Counted from the first letter of the stretch, positions 26,284-36,631 are shown. The stretch is 64,000 nucleotides of DNA from Cellulomonas sp. Leaf334 (GCF_001424195.1 NZ_LMOO01000007.1:186313-250312); one strand, 5' to 3'. Program-made: numbers and translations. The notes: generated from the letters alone by a model not told the origin.

Positions 26284-28134
26284 CTACCAGCCTCCGCCAC
26301 CACCGCCGCCGACGCCTCCGCCGGAGAACCCGCCACCGGAGAACCCGGACCCGCCGGAGGTCCCGGGCGTGGGTGCGGAGATCGACTCGGTGGCCACGGC
26401 GGCGAACCGGTCGAGCGACGACGCGAACGCGGTCGCCCAGTAGATGTTGGCGCCGGGGTAGTACCCGCCGACGTACCAGCCGGGCTGCTCGAAGGCGCGG
26501 CCCTGTGCGGCGAGCTCGGAGAAGACGCGCGCCCACCGGTCGGCGAGGCCGAACACGATGGCGTAGGGCAGGTACCGGCTGAAGATGTCCTCGCCCTCCT
26601 CGAACCGCAGCTGGTTGGCCTCGGCGGTGGCGAGGTAGCGGCGGAACCCGAGGGACTGGGCGAGCACGGCGGTGCCGTCCTCGGTGCGGGCGGGGGCGGC
26701 GTTGCCCATGATCGTGACGAGGATGCCGACGGCGACCAGCGCGATGGGCACGAGCGCGATCCCGGCGACGGACGCGCCGGCTGCGAACGCGAAGAACGTC
26801 AGGATCGCGCCGGCCACGGCGATGACGATGCCGGTGGCGTGCCAGGCGGTGCGGACGGACTTCGGGTTGGACCGGAACCAGCCGGACGCGGTGACGTGGT
26901 CGTAGAGGCCGTCCTGGACCTTGGCCATCGAGGCGGCGAACGTGGTCTTGAGGTCGGACAGCTTCACCGTGGTCGACGACGCGAAGATGGAGGCCAGCAG
27001 CTCGTCCTCGTACGGCAGCAGCGAGCCGTCCTTGTTCTTCAGCTGCACCAAGGTCCAGTCCTTGGCCTTCTTCTTCGGGTTGGACCGCGGCACCTCCTCG
27101 ATGCGCAGCCAGCCGCGCACGGCGAGGTCCACCAGGGTGGCGGTGACGTCGACGGGGTCGGCCTTCTCGTCGACGAGCGTGCCCACCTCCCCCGGTCGCA
27201 CGCCCTCGGGCGGCTGGAACTGCACGGAGACGGCGCCGCGCTTGTCGCGGAACCCGACGGTCGCGCCGCCGGGCTGGTTGTCGGCGGGGCGCAGGCCGGG
27301 GGTCAGGCCGAGGTAGGCCTTGTCGCGGCCGACGCGGCGGAGCCGGACGAAGGCGAAGATCCCGCCGCCGACGAGGACGAGCAGCCCGACGATCCCGAAC
27401 ACCGAGTTCGGCCGGACGGGGGCCAGCGGGTCGGGCTTGTCGACGAGGATCGGCTCGACGCCGGGGAACGTGCCGGCGGGCCAGCCGGTGACCGTGGAGA
27501 ACTGGTCACCGACGGGGACGAGATCCTGCGTGAACGTCGACGTCGAACCCGCGAAGGAGACCGACGTGCAGCCTGCAGAAGACCCGTACGGACCGGCGAA
27601 GCAGACCGCGCCCTCGACGGCGGCGGGGCCGTCGACGGCGACCGACAGGTCGCCCAGCTGGATCTCCCACCCGGCGCCGATGACGTTCCAGTACAGCTCG
27701 TCGCCGGAGTGCTCGGCATTCGCGGGGTTCAGCAGCCCGTCGGCCGTGTACTCGATCCGGTACGTCTGCACGCCGGAGACGTCGTCGATGTCCTCGTCGC
27801 CGATGCGCAGGATCAGCGCGCTGTCGGTGGACTCCTGGTTGACGTCCGCGGGCGCGCCCGTCGACGACGACGCCGTGATGTCCGTGTAGCGGAACGCGCG
27901 GTCCAGCTCGTCGTCGTAGGACACCCTCGTCGGCAAGGTCAGGTACGGGCCGTGCCCGGGGTCGTCCCCGAAGTCGAAGTCGAAGTCGAGCGTGACGGCC
28001 ATGGTGCCGTCGGCGGCGAGCGACGCGGTGACGTCGTACCGCGTGATCTCCTGACCACTCGACTGGTCAGGGGCGGCAGCGGTCAGGGCGACGACGAGAC
28101 CCAGGGCGAGAAGGACCGCCCGCAGTGCCCTCAC
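26284..28134 (-). CDS. DUF2207 membrane protein
   Basis: 616 residues from a GTG that overlaps the smpB stop as GTGA. It has a signal peptide ([20 protein letters not shown]), a beta-rich extracellular domain to about residue 240, one membrane span near [20 protein letters not shown], a cytoplasmic domain, two closely spaced spans near [20 protein letters not shown], and a Gly-rich tail of the GSGFSGGG type. This is the standard DUF2207 architecture. Function is unknown. The coupling with smpB is positional and may have no functional meaning. Confidence 0.88.
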   Translation of the reverse strand: MRALRAVLLALGLVVALTAAAPDQSSGQEITRYDVTASLAADGTMAVTLDFDFDFGDDPGHGPYLTLPTRVSYDDELDRAFRYTDITASSSTGAPADVNQESTDSALILRIGDEDIDDVSGVQTYRIEYTADGLLNPANAEHSGDELYWNVIGAGWEIQLGDLSVAVDGPAAVEGAVCFAGPYGSSAGCTSVSFAGSTSTFTQDLVPVGDQFSTVTGWPAGTFPGVEPILVDKPDPLAPVRPNSVFGIVGLLVLVGGGIFAFVRLRRVGRDKAYLGLTPGLRPADNQPGGATVGFRDKRGAVSVQFQPPEGVRPGEVGTLVDEKADPVDVTATLVDLAVRGWLRIEEVPRSNPKKKAKDWTLVQLKNKDGSLLPYEDELLASIFASSTTVKLSDLKTTFAASMAKVQDGLYDHVTASGWFRSNPKSVRTAWHATGIVIAVAGAILTFFAFAAGASVAGIALVPIALVAVGILVTIMGNAAPARTEDGTAVLAQSLGFRRYLATAEANQLRFEEGEDIFSRYLPYAIVFGLADRWARVFSELAAQGRAFEQPGWYVGGYYPGANIYWATAFASSLDRFAAVATESISAPTPGTSGGSGFSGGGFSGGGVGGGGGGGW

Positions 28135-28601
28135 AGGTCGCGCTTCTCGCGGATGGCGCGGGTGGCCTCCATGTTGTCCTGCCTCTCGCGCAGCGCCTGC
28201 CGCTTGTCCCACTCGCGCTTGCCTCGGGCCAGGGCGATCTCCACCTTGGCGCGCCCGTCGAGGAAGTACAGGGACAGCGGGATGATCGTCTGCCCCTTCT
28301 CCCGCGTCTTCGACTCCAGGCGGTCGATCTCCTGGCGGTGCAGGAGCAGCTTGCGCTTGCGACGGGGCGCGTGGTTGGTCCAGGTGCCCTGCGAGTACTC
28401 GGGGATGTGCACGCCCTCGAGCCACAGCTCGTGGTTGGTCACCTCGCACCAGCCGTCGACCAGCGACGCCCGGCCCATGCGCAGCGCCTTGACCTCGGTG
28501 CCGCGCAGCACCAGGCCGGCCTCGAACACGTCCTCGATGACGTAGTCGTGCCGGGCCTTGCGGTTCGAGGCGACGACCTTGCGCCCGACGTCCTTGGCCA
28601 C
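28131..28601 (-). CDS. smpB: SsrA-binding protein SmpB
   Basis: 156 residues, the usual length. Characteristic segments: [20 protein letters not shown] at the N-terminus, [20 protein letters not shown], the RNA-binding region [11 protein letters not shown], and a basic tail ([16 protein letters not shown]) that enters the empty mRNA channel. It binds tmRNA and delivers it to stalled ribosomes. The ssrA gene is on the same strand about 7 kb downstream. The gene lies after the FtsEX-M23 cluster, the order common in actinobacteria. Confidence 0.96.
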   Translation of the reverse strand: MAKDVGRKVVASNRKARHDYVIEDVFEAGLVLRGTEVKALRMGRASLVDGWCEVTNHELWLEGVHIPEYSQGTWTNHAPRRKRKLLLHRQEIDRLESKTREKGQTIIPLSLYFLDGRAKVEIALARGKREWDKRQALRERQDNMEATRAIREKRDL

Positions 28602-28676
28602 GGTGGTCGAACCTCGTTCCTTGCAATCAAAGGGATGTGTGCGGGGTCGAGACTACCGTCCGCGCGCCACCCGAAA

Positions 28677-29972
28677 TCAGAGGCCGAGGAGTGGCCGCGG
28701 GTCCGTCGTGCCGCCGTTGACGTACACCTCGAAGTGCAGGTGGCAGGCCGCCGACGTCCCCGTGTTGCCGGAACGCCCGATCAGCTGGCCCCGCTCGACG
28801 TGCTGCCCGCTGCTCACCGCGAAGCTGGTCAGGTGGTTGTAGCTGGCGGACAGGGCGTTGCCGTTGACGAACCCGCTGTCGATCATCACCTGGTTGCCGA
28901 ACCCGAACCGCGACTTCGCCCACGTGACCGTGCCGCCGCGCCCCGCGTAGATCGGGGTGTTGCAGTAGGTGCGCAGGTCGATGCCGGCGTGCAGCCGCAC
29001 GTAGTGCAGCGTCGGGTGCAGCCGCATGCCGTAGTCGGAGGTCACGTAGATCGGGCTGATGCTGGTCGGGTTGCCGAACAGCCCGCCGCCGATCGCCCCG
29101 GGCGGGCCCTGCGGCGTGCCGGCCGCGGCGTCGCGCGCACGCTGGGCGGCGATCGCAGCCTGGAGCTCGGCCTGGACGGCAGCGGCCTCGGCGTCGGCGC
29201 GCGCCAGCTCGGCCTCGAGGGCTGCCTTCGTGGCGTCGAGGGCCGCCTGCTGCTGCACCTGCTGAGCCAGCAGGTCGTCGAGGGCCTTCTTCGCGGACGT
29301 CGCGGCCGCCTTCGCCGCGTCGGCCTCGACCACCTTCTGGTCGGCGGCGGCCTTCAGCTGCGCGATCTTCTCCTTGACCGCGACGAGCCGGGCTTCCGCG
29401 TTGCGGTTGGCCGACTCGGCAGCCTTGAGCTCGTCGAGGATCTGGGCCTGCGTGCGCAGCGCCGTCGCCATGAGGCCGTAGCGCTGCACGAAGTCGTCGG
29501 TGCTCTGCGCGTCGAGGATGACGTCCACGCTCGACACCCCGCCGCCGCCCTTGTACGCCTCACGCGCCATCTGCCCGATCGCGGCGCGCATCGCTGCGGC
29601 GTGCTCGGTGTCCTGCGCGATGGTCGTGGTGATCGTCGCCTGCTGCTCCTCGGCGTCGACCAGCCGGGCCGCGATGATCGCCGCCTCGCGCTGCGCCTTC
29701 TCCAGGGCTGCCTTCGCGGCGTCGAGCGCCGCCTGCGCGCCGGGGATCTTCGCCTGCGTGTCCGCGAGCTGCACGGCGAGCGCCTGGATCTCGGCGCTGA
29801 CGCCCTCCATGGCGGCCTCGGTCTGCTCGCGGGCCTTCGCGATGGCCTCCCGCTGCGCCTCGGCGGCCCGGCGGCGGTCGTCGATGGGGTCCGCAGCGGC
29901 AGGGCCGACGAGCACGGCCGTGAGCAGCAGGGCCAGCACGGCCAGGAAGGCGGAGAGGCGCAGGCGGTTCAT
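28677..29972 (-). CDS. Secreted M23 peptidase with coiled coil, likely FtsEX partner
   Basis: 431 residues from the ATG giving MNRLRLSAFLAVLALLLTAV, a clear signal peptide. Residues 30-250 are Ala/Glu/Lys-rich coiled coil; the C-terminal LytM/M23 domain keeps its zinc ligands: HAGIDL (H-x3-D) and HLHFEV (H-x-H). It lies 2 bases after ftsX in the same operon, so it is probably the periplasmic-side hydrolase controlled by FtsEX during cell separation. Mycobacteria use the NlpC/P60 enzyme RipC at this place; here an intact metallopeptidase of M23 type is used. Confidence 0.92.
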   Translation of the reverse strand: MNRLRLSAFLAVLALLLTAVLVGPAAADPIDDRRRAAEAQREAIAKAREQTEAAMEGVSAEIQALAVQLADTQAKIPGAQAALDAAKAALEKAQREAAIIAARLVDAEEQQATITTTIAQDTEHAAAMRAAIGQMAREAYKGGGGVSSVDVILDAQSTDDFVQRYGLMATALRTQAQILDELKAAESANRNAEARLVAVKEKIAQLKAAADQKVVEADAAKAAATSAKKALDDLLAQQVQQQAALDATKAALEAELARADAEAAAVQAELQAAIAAQRARDAAAGTPQGPPGAIGGGLFGNPTSISPIYVTSDYGMRLHPTLHYVRLHAGIDLRTYCNTPIYAGRGGTVTWAKSRFGFGNQVMIDSGFVNGNALSASYNHLTSFAVSSGQHVERGQLIGRSGNTGTSAACHLHFEVYVNGGTTDPRPLLGL

Positions 29973-29974
29973 CG

Positions 29975-30889
29975 TCAGACCTTCGTGTACCGGCTGAGCG
30001 TGACCAGGGACGAGATCGCCGCGAGCAGGATGGCGACGCCGATGAGGACGGGGGCGATGGTGAGCACGTCGGAGGTGCTCACGTACGGGATCCAGCCCGC
30101 GGACTCCCCCAGCCAGTCGTCGACGAGGTACGTGACACCCACCCACAGCCCGCCGACCGCCAGGAGCGCACCGATCGTCGCGGCGATCGCCCCCTCCAGC
30201 ATGAACGGCAGCTGGATGAACACCGTCGACGCCCCGACCAGGCGCATGATCCCGGTCTCGCGCTTGCGGCTCAGGGCCGACAGCCGGATGGTCGTCGTGA
30301 TCAGCAGCACCGCGGCGAGCAGCATCACCGCCGCGAGACCACCGGCCAGCAGGGTCGCGTTGTTCAGGACCGAGAACAGCCGGTCGAACAGCCGCTGCTG
30401 GTCCTTGACCTCCTCGACGCCGGCGCGGCCCGAGATCACCTCGGAGACGACCGAGTACTTCTCCGGGTCCGTGAGCTTGATGCGGTACGACGAGTTCATG
30501 TCGTCGACCGTCGCGGCCGACGCCCAGAACTGGTCCTTGAACTGCTTCTGGAACGCGTCGTACGCCTGTTCCTTGGTCTCCGTGTAGACCTTCTCGACGT
30601 ACGGCTCCACCTCGGGCGACGCGAGCGCCGCCTGGATGTCGGCCTTCTGGTCGTCGGTGACCTCACCGCTCGCGCACGTCGGCGCCGTGGAGTTCTGCGG
30701 GCACAGGAAGACGGAGACCTCGACCTTGTCGTACCAGTCGTCCTTCATCTTCCCGATCTGCGTCTGCAGCAGGGCGGCGGCGCCGACGAAGGTGAGCGAC
30801 ACGAAGGTCACGAGGATGACGGAGATGGTCATCGACAGGTTGCGACGAAGTCCCAGACCGATCTCGGACAGGATGAACTGGAGGCGCAT
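29975..30889 (-). CDS. ftsX: Cell division protein FtsX
   Basis: 304 residues, start ATG overlapping the ftsE stop as ATGA. Membrane span 1 near LRRNLSMTISVILVTFVSLT, an extracellular loop of about 130 residues with C44/C53-type cysteines (VSVFLCPQ, APTCASGE), then three C-terminal spans ending at TIAPVLIGVAILLAAISSLV. FtsX is the permease-like subunit that transmits FtsE ATP hydrolysis to a cell wall hydrolase, here probably the adjacent M23 protein. Confidence 0.95.
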   Translation of the reverse strand: MRLQFILSEIGLGLRRNLSMTISVILVTFVSLTFVGAAALLQTQIGKMKDDWYDKVEVSVFLCPQNSTAPTCASGEVTDDQKADIQAALASPEVEPYVEKVYTETKEQAYDAFQKQFKDQFWASAATVDDMNSSYRIKLTDPEKYSVVSEVISGRAGVEEVKDQQRLFDRLFSVLNNATLLAGGLAAVMLLAAVLLITTTIRLSALSRKRETGIMRLVGASTVFIQLPFMLEGAIAATIGALLAVGGLWVGVTYLVDDWLGESAGWIPYVSTSDVLTIAPVLIGVAILLAAISSLVTLSRYTKV

Positions 30890-31578
30890 CAGCGGTCCGA
30901 TCCGTACACACCGCGCGACTGGTCACGCACCAGGGCGCCGGTGGACAGCTCGATGACGCGCTTGCGCATCTGGTCGACGATCTCGTCGTCGTGCGTCGCC
31001 ATGACGACCGTGGTGCCCGTGCGGTTGATCCGGTCGAGCAGGCGCATGATCCCCAGGGACGTCGTCGGGTCCAGGTTTCCCGTGGGCTCGTCGCACAGCA
31101 GGATGTTCGGGCGGTTCACGAACGCGCGCGCGATGGCCACACGCTGCTGCTCGCCACCGGACAGCTCGTGCGGGCGACGCTTCTCCTTGCCGGCCAGGCC
31201 AACCATCTCGAGCGTGTCCGGCACGGTCGTGAGGATGTGGTGCCGCGGCTTGCCGATGACCTGCAGCGCGAACGCCACGTTCTCGAACACCGTCTTGTTG
31301 GGCAGCAGACGGAAGTCCTGGAACACCGCACCGATGTGGCGGCGCAGCGTCGGCACCTTCCACGACGACAGCGTGCCCAGCTCCTTGCCGGCGACGAACA
31401 CGCGGCCCGCCGACGCCCGCTCCTCGCGCAGCACGAGGCGCAGGAACGTGGACTTGCCGGAGCCGGAGGCGCCGACGAGGAAGACGAACTCGCCCCGCTC
31501 GACATCCAGGGACACGCGGTCCAGCGCCGGTCGGGCGCCGCGCGCGTAGACCTTGGTGACGTTCTCGAATCTGATCAC
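30889..31578 (-). CDS. ftsE: Cell division ATP-binding protein FtsE
   Basis: 229 residues from a GTG giving [17 protein letters not shown]; the frame extends upstream only as non-coding shadow. ABC motifs: Walker [10 protein letters not shown] (36-44), [17 protein letters not shown] as the Q loop, signature [14 protein letters not shown], Walker [13 protein letters not shown], and ATHDDEIV H loop. FtsE forms a complex with FtsX at the division site. In most actinobacteria prfB lies directly upstream; here a sugar transporter block separates them by over 5 kb. Confidence 0.96.
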   Translation of the reverse strand: MIRFENVTKVYARGARPALDRVSLDVERGEFVFLVGASGSGKSTFLRLVLREERASAGRVFVAGKELGTLSSWKVPTLRRHIGAVFQDFRLLPNKTVFENVAFALQVIGKPRHHILTTVPDTLEMVGLAGKEKRRPHELSGGEQQRVAIARAFVNRPNILLCDEPTGNLDPTTSLGIMRLLDRINRTGTTVVMATHDDEIVDQMRKRVIELSTGALVRDQSRGVYGSDR

Positions 31579-31727
31579 GATGCTCGCGGGGGCCAGGTTC
31601 GGGGACGGGGCACTGCTGCTGGCCTGAACGAGCGTAGGCAGCGGGCCCGCCCCGGCACGGTGGTGACACGCCGACGGTTGCCTGTGAGAACGGGCGGACG
31701 TCTGCTTTGGTGCAGAATGTCGGGTCG

Positions 31728-32972
31728 TCAGGTGCCCGAGAGCAGCTCGGGCTCCTGGTCGGACCGCCCCCCGAGCGTGCCTGCCGGGTCCTCCAGCACG
31801 TCGGCGAACGCCACCTCGGCTGCTCCGACCAGCTGCGCGTCCGAGCCCAGGTCCGAGCGCACGAGCAGCGCCTGCTCCCGGATCGGCCCCAGCGCCCGGG
31901 AGTAGGACGCGGCGAGCGTCGGCTCCATCGTCGGGTAGAGCGCCCCGAGCGACCCGCCGAGGACGACCACGTGCGGGTTGAACAGGTTGACCAGGCTGGC
32001 CAGCCCGAGCCCGACCCACTCCCCCGTCTTGCGCACCCCGGCGATGCTCCGGCGGTTGCCGACGGCGACGTCGTTCAGGACGTCCTCGATGTCGGACTCG
32101 CGCGGGTCCCGCCCGACGGCGCGGATGATCGCGGCGTCGCCGACCTCCGCCTCCCAGCAGCCGCGCGCCCCGCACGAGCACACGCGGCCCCCGGGCTTCA
32201 CGACGATGTGCCCGACCTCGCCCGCGTACCCGCCGGCGCCCTTGAGCAGCTCGCCGTCGACGACGACCCCACCGCCGACCCCGACCTCGCCGCGGACGTA
32301 CAGGACGTCCTGCTTGCCGCGCGCCGCGCCGCGCAGGTACTCCGCGACCACCCCGAGGTCCCCGTCGTTGCCGACGGCCACGGGGTACTCGTGACCGGTG
32401 GCCTCGCCGAGCATCTCCGCGAACGGCACCTCGTGCCAGCCCAGCGGGGGCGATCGGCGCACCATCCCGTCCGGCTGCCGGACGCTGCCCGGGACCGAGA
32501 CGACGAGGCCCAGGCACACCGACCCGGGGACGGCCTTCGCCTGCATCTCCCGGGCGAGGGTCGCGATGAGGTCGACGACCGCGGGCACGTCGTGCGGAGA
32601 GGTGCTGTGCAGACGGCGACGGACCTGCAGCATGTAGCCGCCCAGACCGACGCGTGCGGCGCCGACGCTCGACGGCGTCACGTCGAACGCGAGCACGTGC
32701 ACGCTCGTGCTGACCGGCTCCACGACGTTCGACGGCCGGCCCTTGCCGGACACGACGCCGGGTCGCTCACGCACGAGCCCGAGCTTGACCAGCTCGGACG
32801 TGAGCGACCCGACGGTCGACCGGTTGAAGCCCGTGGACGCCACGAGGTCCGACCGCGTGGCAGGCCCGTGGAAGTGCAGCAGGCGGAGGACCGCCGACAG
32901 GTTGGCCCGTCGTACGTCGTCCTGCGCGGCCGCGTCGGCCCGCCGGACCGGCGGACCAGCGCCGAGCCGCAC
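31728..32972 (-). CDS. ROK-family transcriptional repressor (XylR-like)
   Basis: 414 residues. An N-terminal winged helix-turn-helix (residues 20-75, [20 protein letters not shown]) precedes a ROK sugar-kinase-fold domain with the zinc motif [10 protein letters not shown] and the glycine-rich VGNDGDLGV. It lacks nothing typical of ROK repressors. It lies 21 bases after the permease gene, so it is the last gene of the xylose-type ABC operon and probably its own regulator. The likely operator is the 21-bp inverted repeat upstream of the binding-protein gene (36533-36553). Confidence 0.9.
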   Translation of the reverse strand: MRLGAGPPVRRADAAAQDDVRRANLSAVLRLLHFHGPATRSDLVASTGFNRSTVGSLTSELVKLGLVRERPGVVSGKGRPSNVVEPVSTSVHVLAFDVTPSSVGAARVGLGGYMLQVRRRLHSTSPHDVPAVVDLIATLAREMQAKAVPGSVCLGLVVSVPGSVRQPDGMVRRSPPLGWHEVPFAEMLGEATGHEYPVAVGNDGDLGVVAEYLRGAARGKQDVLYVRGEVGVGGGVVVDGELLKGAGGYAGEVGHIVVKPGGRVCSCGARGCWEAEVGDAAIIRAVGRDPRESDIEDVLNDVAVGNRRSIAGVRKTGEWVGLGLASLVNLFNPHVVVLGGSLGALYPTMEPTLAASYSRALGPIREQALLVRSDLGSDAQLVGAAEVAFADVLEDPAGTLGGRSDQEPELLSGT

Positions 32973-32993
32973 CAGCAGCCTCCTTCAGATCGT

Positions 32994-34271
32994 CTAGCCG
33001 CGTCCCGTGGCCCTGGCACGTCGGCGGGAGACCGCGTCGACGGCCGCAGCAGCTGCGAGCACGGCGCCGGTGACAACGTACTTGATCCCCGACGAGTACC
33101 CGAGCAGTGCCATGCCGTTGTCGATGACCGCGATCACCGCACCACCGATGAGCGCGTCGATGATCCGGCCCTTGCCACCGAACAGCGACGTCCCACCGAT
33201 CACCGCGGCGCCGACGGCGTACAGGAGCACGTTCGAGCCCCCCGCGTTCGGGTCCACCGAGGTGGCACGCGACGCCGCCAGGACACCGGCGATGGCCGCC
33301 ATCGAGGAGCAGATCATGAAGCATGCCGTCTGCACGCCCTTGACGTTGATGCCCGCTCGGCGAGTGGCCTCCGTGTTGCCGCCGACCGCGTAGATGTGCC
33401 GGCCGAACGCCGTGCGCGTCAGGACGAAGCCGAGGATCAGCGCGAGGGTGACGATCAGCGGCACCACGATCGGGACACCGATGATCGACGTTCGCAGCGG
33501 GTTCAGGCTGCGCTCCTGGTTGAGGACCGCAACCATCGCCAGGACGACGGCGCCCAGGGCGACGATCTTCAGGACGACCATGCCGAGCGGTGCGGCGAGC
33601 AGCCCGCGCTTGCGCCGCAGCTGCCACGTCCGCAGGCTCGTCCCCGCGTACGCCAGGACCGCGATGATCGCCAGGGCCCACCCGAGCAGCGGCGGGACGT
33701 TCCGGTTCTGCAGCGCGATGATCACCGGGTCGGTGATCGAGATGTTGCCGCCCGCCCCGATGATCAGCAGGACGACGCCCTGGAGCGCCAGGAACATGGC
33801 GAGCGTGATGATGAACGACGGGATACCGACGCGCGCGACCAGGGTGCCGAGGATGGTGCCGACGACGAGACCGGTCACGAGCGCCGCGGCCAGCGCCAGG
33901 TACCAGGGCCAGTCGTAGACGACGAGGCACGTGGCCAGCACGGCACCGCACGCCCCTGACGTGAAGCCCGCCGACAGGTCGATCTCGCCCAGCAGCAGGA
34001 CGAACACGAGGCCCATCGCGATGGTCACGACGACCGCGCCCTGCTGGAACAGGTTCGCGATGTTCAACGCCGACGCGAACGTCTCCGGCTTCATGATGAC
34101 GAACGCGAGCGTCAGCACCGCCAGCGCGAGGATGGCCGGCAGCGAACCCATGTCGCCGCCGCGCACCCGGCTGACGTAGCTGCTGACCGCCTCGCCGAAC
34201 GTGGGCTGCTCGACCGAGCCGGCCAGCAGCGACGGCGCGGTGGGCGCCGAGGGAACCGTGGACGTGCTCAT
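32994..34271 (-). CDS. Sugar ABC transporter permease, XylH-like
   Basis: 425 residues from an ATG that overlaps the ATPase stop as ATGA. About ten hydrophobic segments, with GLVFVLLLGEIDLSAGFTSG carrying the GEIDLSxG signature of the RbsC/XylH family. The C-terminal GGTSLFGGKGRI motif contacts the ATPase. The length exceeds RbsC (about 320) and fits XylH (about 390-430), with a longer cytoplasmic middle loop. It forms the membrane channel for the sugar taken up by this system. Confidence 0.9.
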   Translation of the reverse strand: MSTSTVPSAPTAPSLLAGSVEQPTFGEAVSSYVSRVRGGDMGSLPAILALAVLTLAFVIMKPETFASALNIANLFQQGAVVVTIAMGLVFVLLLGEIDLSAGFTSGACGAVLATCLVVYDWPWYLALAAALVTGLVVGTILGTLVARVGIPSFIITLAMFLALQGVVLLIIGAGGNISITDPVIIALQNRNVPPLLGWALAIIAVLAYAGTSLRTWQLRRKRGLLAAPLGMVVLKIVALGAVVLAMVAVLNQERSLNPLRTSIIGVPIVVPLIVTLALILGFVLTRTAFGRHIYAVGGNTEATRRAGINVKGVQTACFMICSSMAAIAGVLAASRATSVDPNAGGSNVLLYAVGAAVIGGTSLFGGKGRIIDALIGGAVIAVIDNGMALLGYSSGIKYVVTGAVLAAAAAVDAVSRRRARATGRG

Positions 34272-35152
34272 GCGGAGGTGCTCCCGTTCGTGGTGGTCGG
34301 CGCGTCGCTCGTCGTCGCGGTGGCGCTCGCCACGGACGTCGCCGACCGTTCCGGCGCGTCCGGCGACATCTTCGGCGCCACGGTGCCCGGGGGCATGCCC
34401 GCCGAGCCGCTGGTGATGAGCTCGATGACCTCCATGCGCGACGTGTCCTTGGTCCGCACCTGCGCGGCCGTCTGGCCCAGGTAGAGCACGTTGATGGAGT
34501 CCGCGACCTCGAACACGTCGTTCATGTTGTGCGAGACCAGCACCACGGCCAGGCCCGCGTCCGCGAGCCTCCGGACGAGCTGCAGCACCTGCTCCGTCTG
34601 CGCCACGCCCAGCGCGGCGGTCGGCTCGTCGAGGATGACGAGCTTCGAGTTCCACAGCACGGCCCGCGCGATCGCGACCGTCTGGCGCTGACCACCGGAC
34701 AGGCTCGCGACGTGCTGCCGGATCGACCGGACCGTCCGCACCGACAGGCTGGCGAGCACCTCCGCCGCGCGCGTCTCCATCGCGGACTCGTCGAGCCGGA
34801 AGCCGTTCTTCAGCTCCCGGCCGAGGAACATGTTGTGCACGATGTCGAGGTTGTCGCACAGCGCGAGGTCCTGGTAGACGACCTCGATGCCCAGGGCGTT
34901 CGCGTCCGCCGGGGCGCTGATGTGCGTCTGCTCGCCCTCGAACAGCACCTCACCGGCGTCGAACGCGTAGATCCCCGCGACGCACTTGATCATCGTCGAC
35001 TTGCCGGCGCCGTTGTCACCGACCAGCGCCGTGACCTCACCGGCCCGCGCGACCAGGTCGACGCCGCGCAGCGCGTGCACCGCCCCGAAGTTCTTGCGGC
35101 CGCCCCGTACTTCGAGGGTCGGCGGAGGTGCCAGGTCGGGTGCTTGTGTCAT
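34268..35152 (-). CDS. Sugar ABC transporter ATP-binding protein, single-domain XylG-like
   Basis: 294 residues starting at MTQAPDLAPPP; 12 further upstream codons are open but less likely. It has one nucleotide-binding domain: Walker A GDNGAGKST, Q loop VYQDLALCDNLD, signature LSGGQRQTVAIARA, Walker B LVILDEPTAALG, H loop VSHNMNDV. E. coli XylG has two such domains; single-domain versions act as homodimers. The C-terminal tail of 40 residues is Ser/Thr/Ala-rich. It energises the XylH-like permease. Confidence 0.9.
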   Translation of the reverse strand: MTQAPDLAPPPTLEVRGGRKNFGAVHALRGVDLVARAGEVTALVGDNGAGKSTMIKCVAGIYAFDAGEVLFEGEQTHISAPADANALGIEVVYQDLALCDNLDIVHNMFLGRELKNGFRLDESAMETRAAEVLASLSVRTVRSIRQHVASLSGGQRQTVAIARAVLWNSKLVILDEPTAALGVAQTEQVLQLVRRLADAGLAVVLVSHNMNDVFEVADSINVLYLGQTAAQVRTKDTSRMEVIELITSGSAGMPPGTVAPKMSPDAPERSATSVASATATTSDAPTTTNGSTSA

Positions 35153-35233
35153 CGTCCACCTCGTCGGGTCCGTCGGTTCACCCCGCATCGTCGCGGGTCT
35201 GTGCAGTCGTTCTCGTCCCGGCTCCTCCGGACG

Positions 35234-35275
35234 CCAGGCCGGGGCCGGCCGCTCTCGCGGACCGGCCCCGCCTGG
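35234..35275 (-). terminator. Intercistronic hairpin between xylF-like and ATPase genes
   Basis: GGGGCCGG (35241-35248) pairs with CCGGCCCC (35262-35269), extended by CCAGGC and GCCTGG around one bulged base, giving a GC-rich stem of about 14 bp. No T run follows. Hairpins at this place in sugar ABC operons usually let the binding-protein mRNA accumulate above the permease and ATPase mRNA. Confidence 0.65.
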
Positions 35276-35307
35276 TCACCCGGGGTGGTGCTCCCGGGAG
35301 TCGTGCG

Positions 35308-36465
35308 TCAGGAGATCCCGGCCTCGGTGCACTTGGCCTCGAGCTCGGCGGTGCAGACGTTCTCCTTGGTGGTGTAGCCGTCGGCGATGACGTTCTTGAC
35401 CGAGTCGAAGAAGATGGCCTCGGGGTCCAGGAGAACCGACGCGACCTCCTCGTTCGTCTCGGTGTCCGTCACGGTGCCGGTGGCCAGGTCGGACGTGTCC
35501 TCACCCTTGGCGAGTGCCACGGCCAGGGCCGACGCGGCGTCGGCCTCCTTCTTGACGGCCTTGTAGACGGTCATGCACTGGTCGCCCGCGAGGATGTTCT
35601 GCAGGCCCTGGTCCGTCGCGTCCTGACCGGTCACGGGGACCGTGCCGTTGGCGCCGTTCTTCTTCAGGATGGCGATCGCGGCGTTGCCGAGACCGTCGTT
35701 GGCCGCCAGGACGCCGTCGATCTTGCCGGCGTTCTCCGTCCACATCTGCTCGAAGATCGTGCCGCCGATCTGGTTGTCCCACTTCTCGACGGCCTGGTCG
35801 GCGACGACCGCGTACTCGGCGCCGTCCACCATCGCCGTCTGACCCTTGAGGTTGACCGGGTCCGGAGCGTCGGCCAGGCCGAGCGCCGTGGCGGCACCCT
35901 CCTTGAACAGGGTGGCGTTGTTGTCGGTCGGGGAGCCGTTGAGGAACGCGAGGTTCCCCGTCGTCTTGCCGGCGTCCGCGAGGCACTTCGCCAGACCCTC
36001 GCCCTGGAGCTGGCCGACCTTGACGTTGTCGAACGACACGTAGAAGTCCGCGCCGCCGCCCAGCGTGAGCCGGTCGTAGTCGATGGTGGCGATGCCCTGC
36101 GCCTGAGCCTTCTGCAGCACCGCCTTGCCCGAACCGGAGTCCAGGTTGACGATCATGAGGACGTTGACGCCGCTCGTGATCATCTGGTCGGCGATCGTCT
36201 GGAACTGGCTGACGTCGCCCTGGGCGTTCTGGATGTCGTACTCGACGCCTGCGGCCTCGAAGGCCTCCTGCAGGTACTTGGCGTCGGCGGTCTCCCACCG
36301 TGCCGAGGACTTCGTGTCCGGAAGGATCACTCCGACCTTCGGCGTGGTCGCGCCGCCGTCGCCGCTCTCCGTGCTCTCACCGCTGGGCGTGTCGCTGCCG
36401 CATCCGGCCAGCAGCAAGCCGGAGGCCATGACAGCCGCCGTCGCCAGGATCATGCTTCGTCGCAT
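35308..36465 (-). CDS. xylF: Xylose-type substrate-binding lipoprotein
   Basis: 385 residues with a lipoprotein signal (AAVMASGLLLAGC, lipobox LAGC) and a Ser/Gly/Glu-rich linker. The periplasmic-binding fold resembles XylF/ChvE: VGVILPDTKSSARWETAD, then IDYDRLTLGGGADFYVSFDN, where YDRL and SFDN are typical of xylose binders, and NGSPTDNNATLFKEG. It captures a pentose or related sugar outside the membrane for the downstream ATPase and permease. It leads the operon; ROK-type and LacI-type operators lie 68 to 166 bases upstream. The exact sugar is inferred. Confidence 0.85.
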   Translation of the reverse strand: MRRSMILATAAVMASGLLLAGCGSDTPSGESTESGDGGATTPKVGVILPDTKSSARWETADAKYLQEAFEAAGVEYDIQNAQGDVSQFQTIADQMITSGVNVLMIVNLDSGSGKAVLQKAQAQGIATIDYDRLTLGGGADFYVSFDNVKVGQLQGEGLAKCLADAGKTTGNLAFLNGSPTDNNATLFKEGAATALGLADAPDPVNLKGQTAMVDGAEYAVVADQAVEKWDNQIGGTIFEQMWTENAGKIDGVLAANDGLGNAAIAILKKNGANGTVPVTGQDATDQGLQNILAGDQCMTVYKAVKKEADAASALAVALAKGEDTSDLATGTVTDTETNEEVASVLLDPEAIFFDSVKNVIADGYTTKENVCTAELEAKCTEAGIS

Positions 36466-36532
36466 CGTGCTCCCTCTCTCGACGACGCCCCGTTGCGCTC
36501 GTCTCCACCCGGCGCTTTTCGGACGCTCGGAC

Positions 36533-36553
36533 TATGTTGCGGGCGACAACATA
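36533..36553. promoter_or_regulatory. ROK-type operator upstream of the sugar ABC operon
   Basis: A 21-bp perfect inverted repeat: TATGTTG, a 7-base GC-rich spacer, CAACATA. The half site TGTTG...CAACA matches the kind of operator bound by ROK repressors such as XylR and NagC, and the operon encodes a ROK repressor as its last gene. Confidence 0.72.
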
Positions 36554-36582
36554 TGGCGGTGCAGGGTGACTCACAAGGTCAG

Positions 36583-36631
36583 AAGCGCTTTCCGTGGTCA
36601 AACCGTGACCTAGGAGGCTCAGCAAGCGCTT
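36583..36631. promoter_or_regulatory. Pair of LacI-type operator-like palindromes
   Basis: AAGCGCTT occurs at 36583-36590 and 36624-36631, each followed by TC, so the shared element is AAGCGCTTTC. The centres are 41 bases apart, about four helical turns, which suits looping by a tetrameric LacI-family repressor. Both lie upstream of the ROK-type operator, so carbon-source control may be dual. No LacI-family gene is in the window. Confidence 0.55.

Noticed and set aside
28125..30587. An 820-codon plus-strand frame across smpB, M23 and ftsX
   Set aside because: Antisense shadow of three recognised genes; no motifs and no ribosome site.
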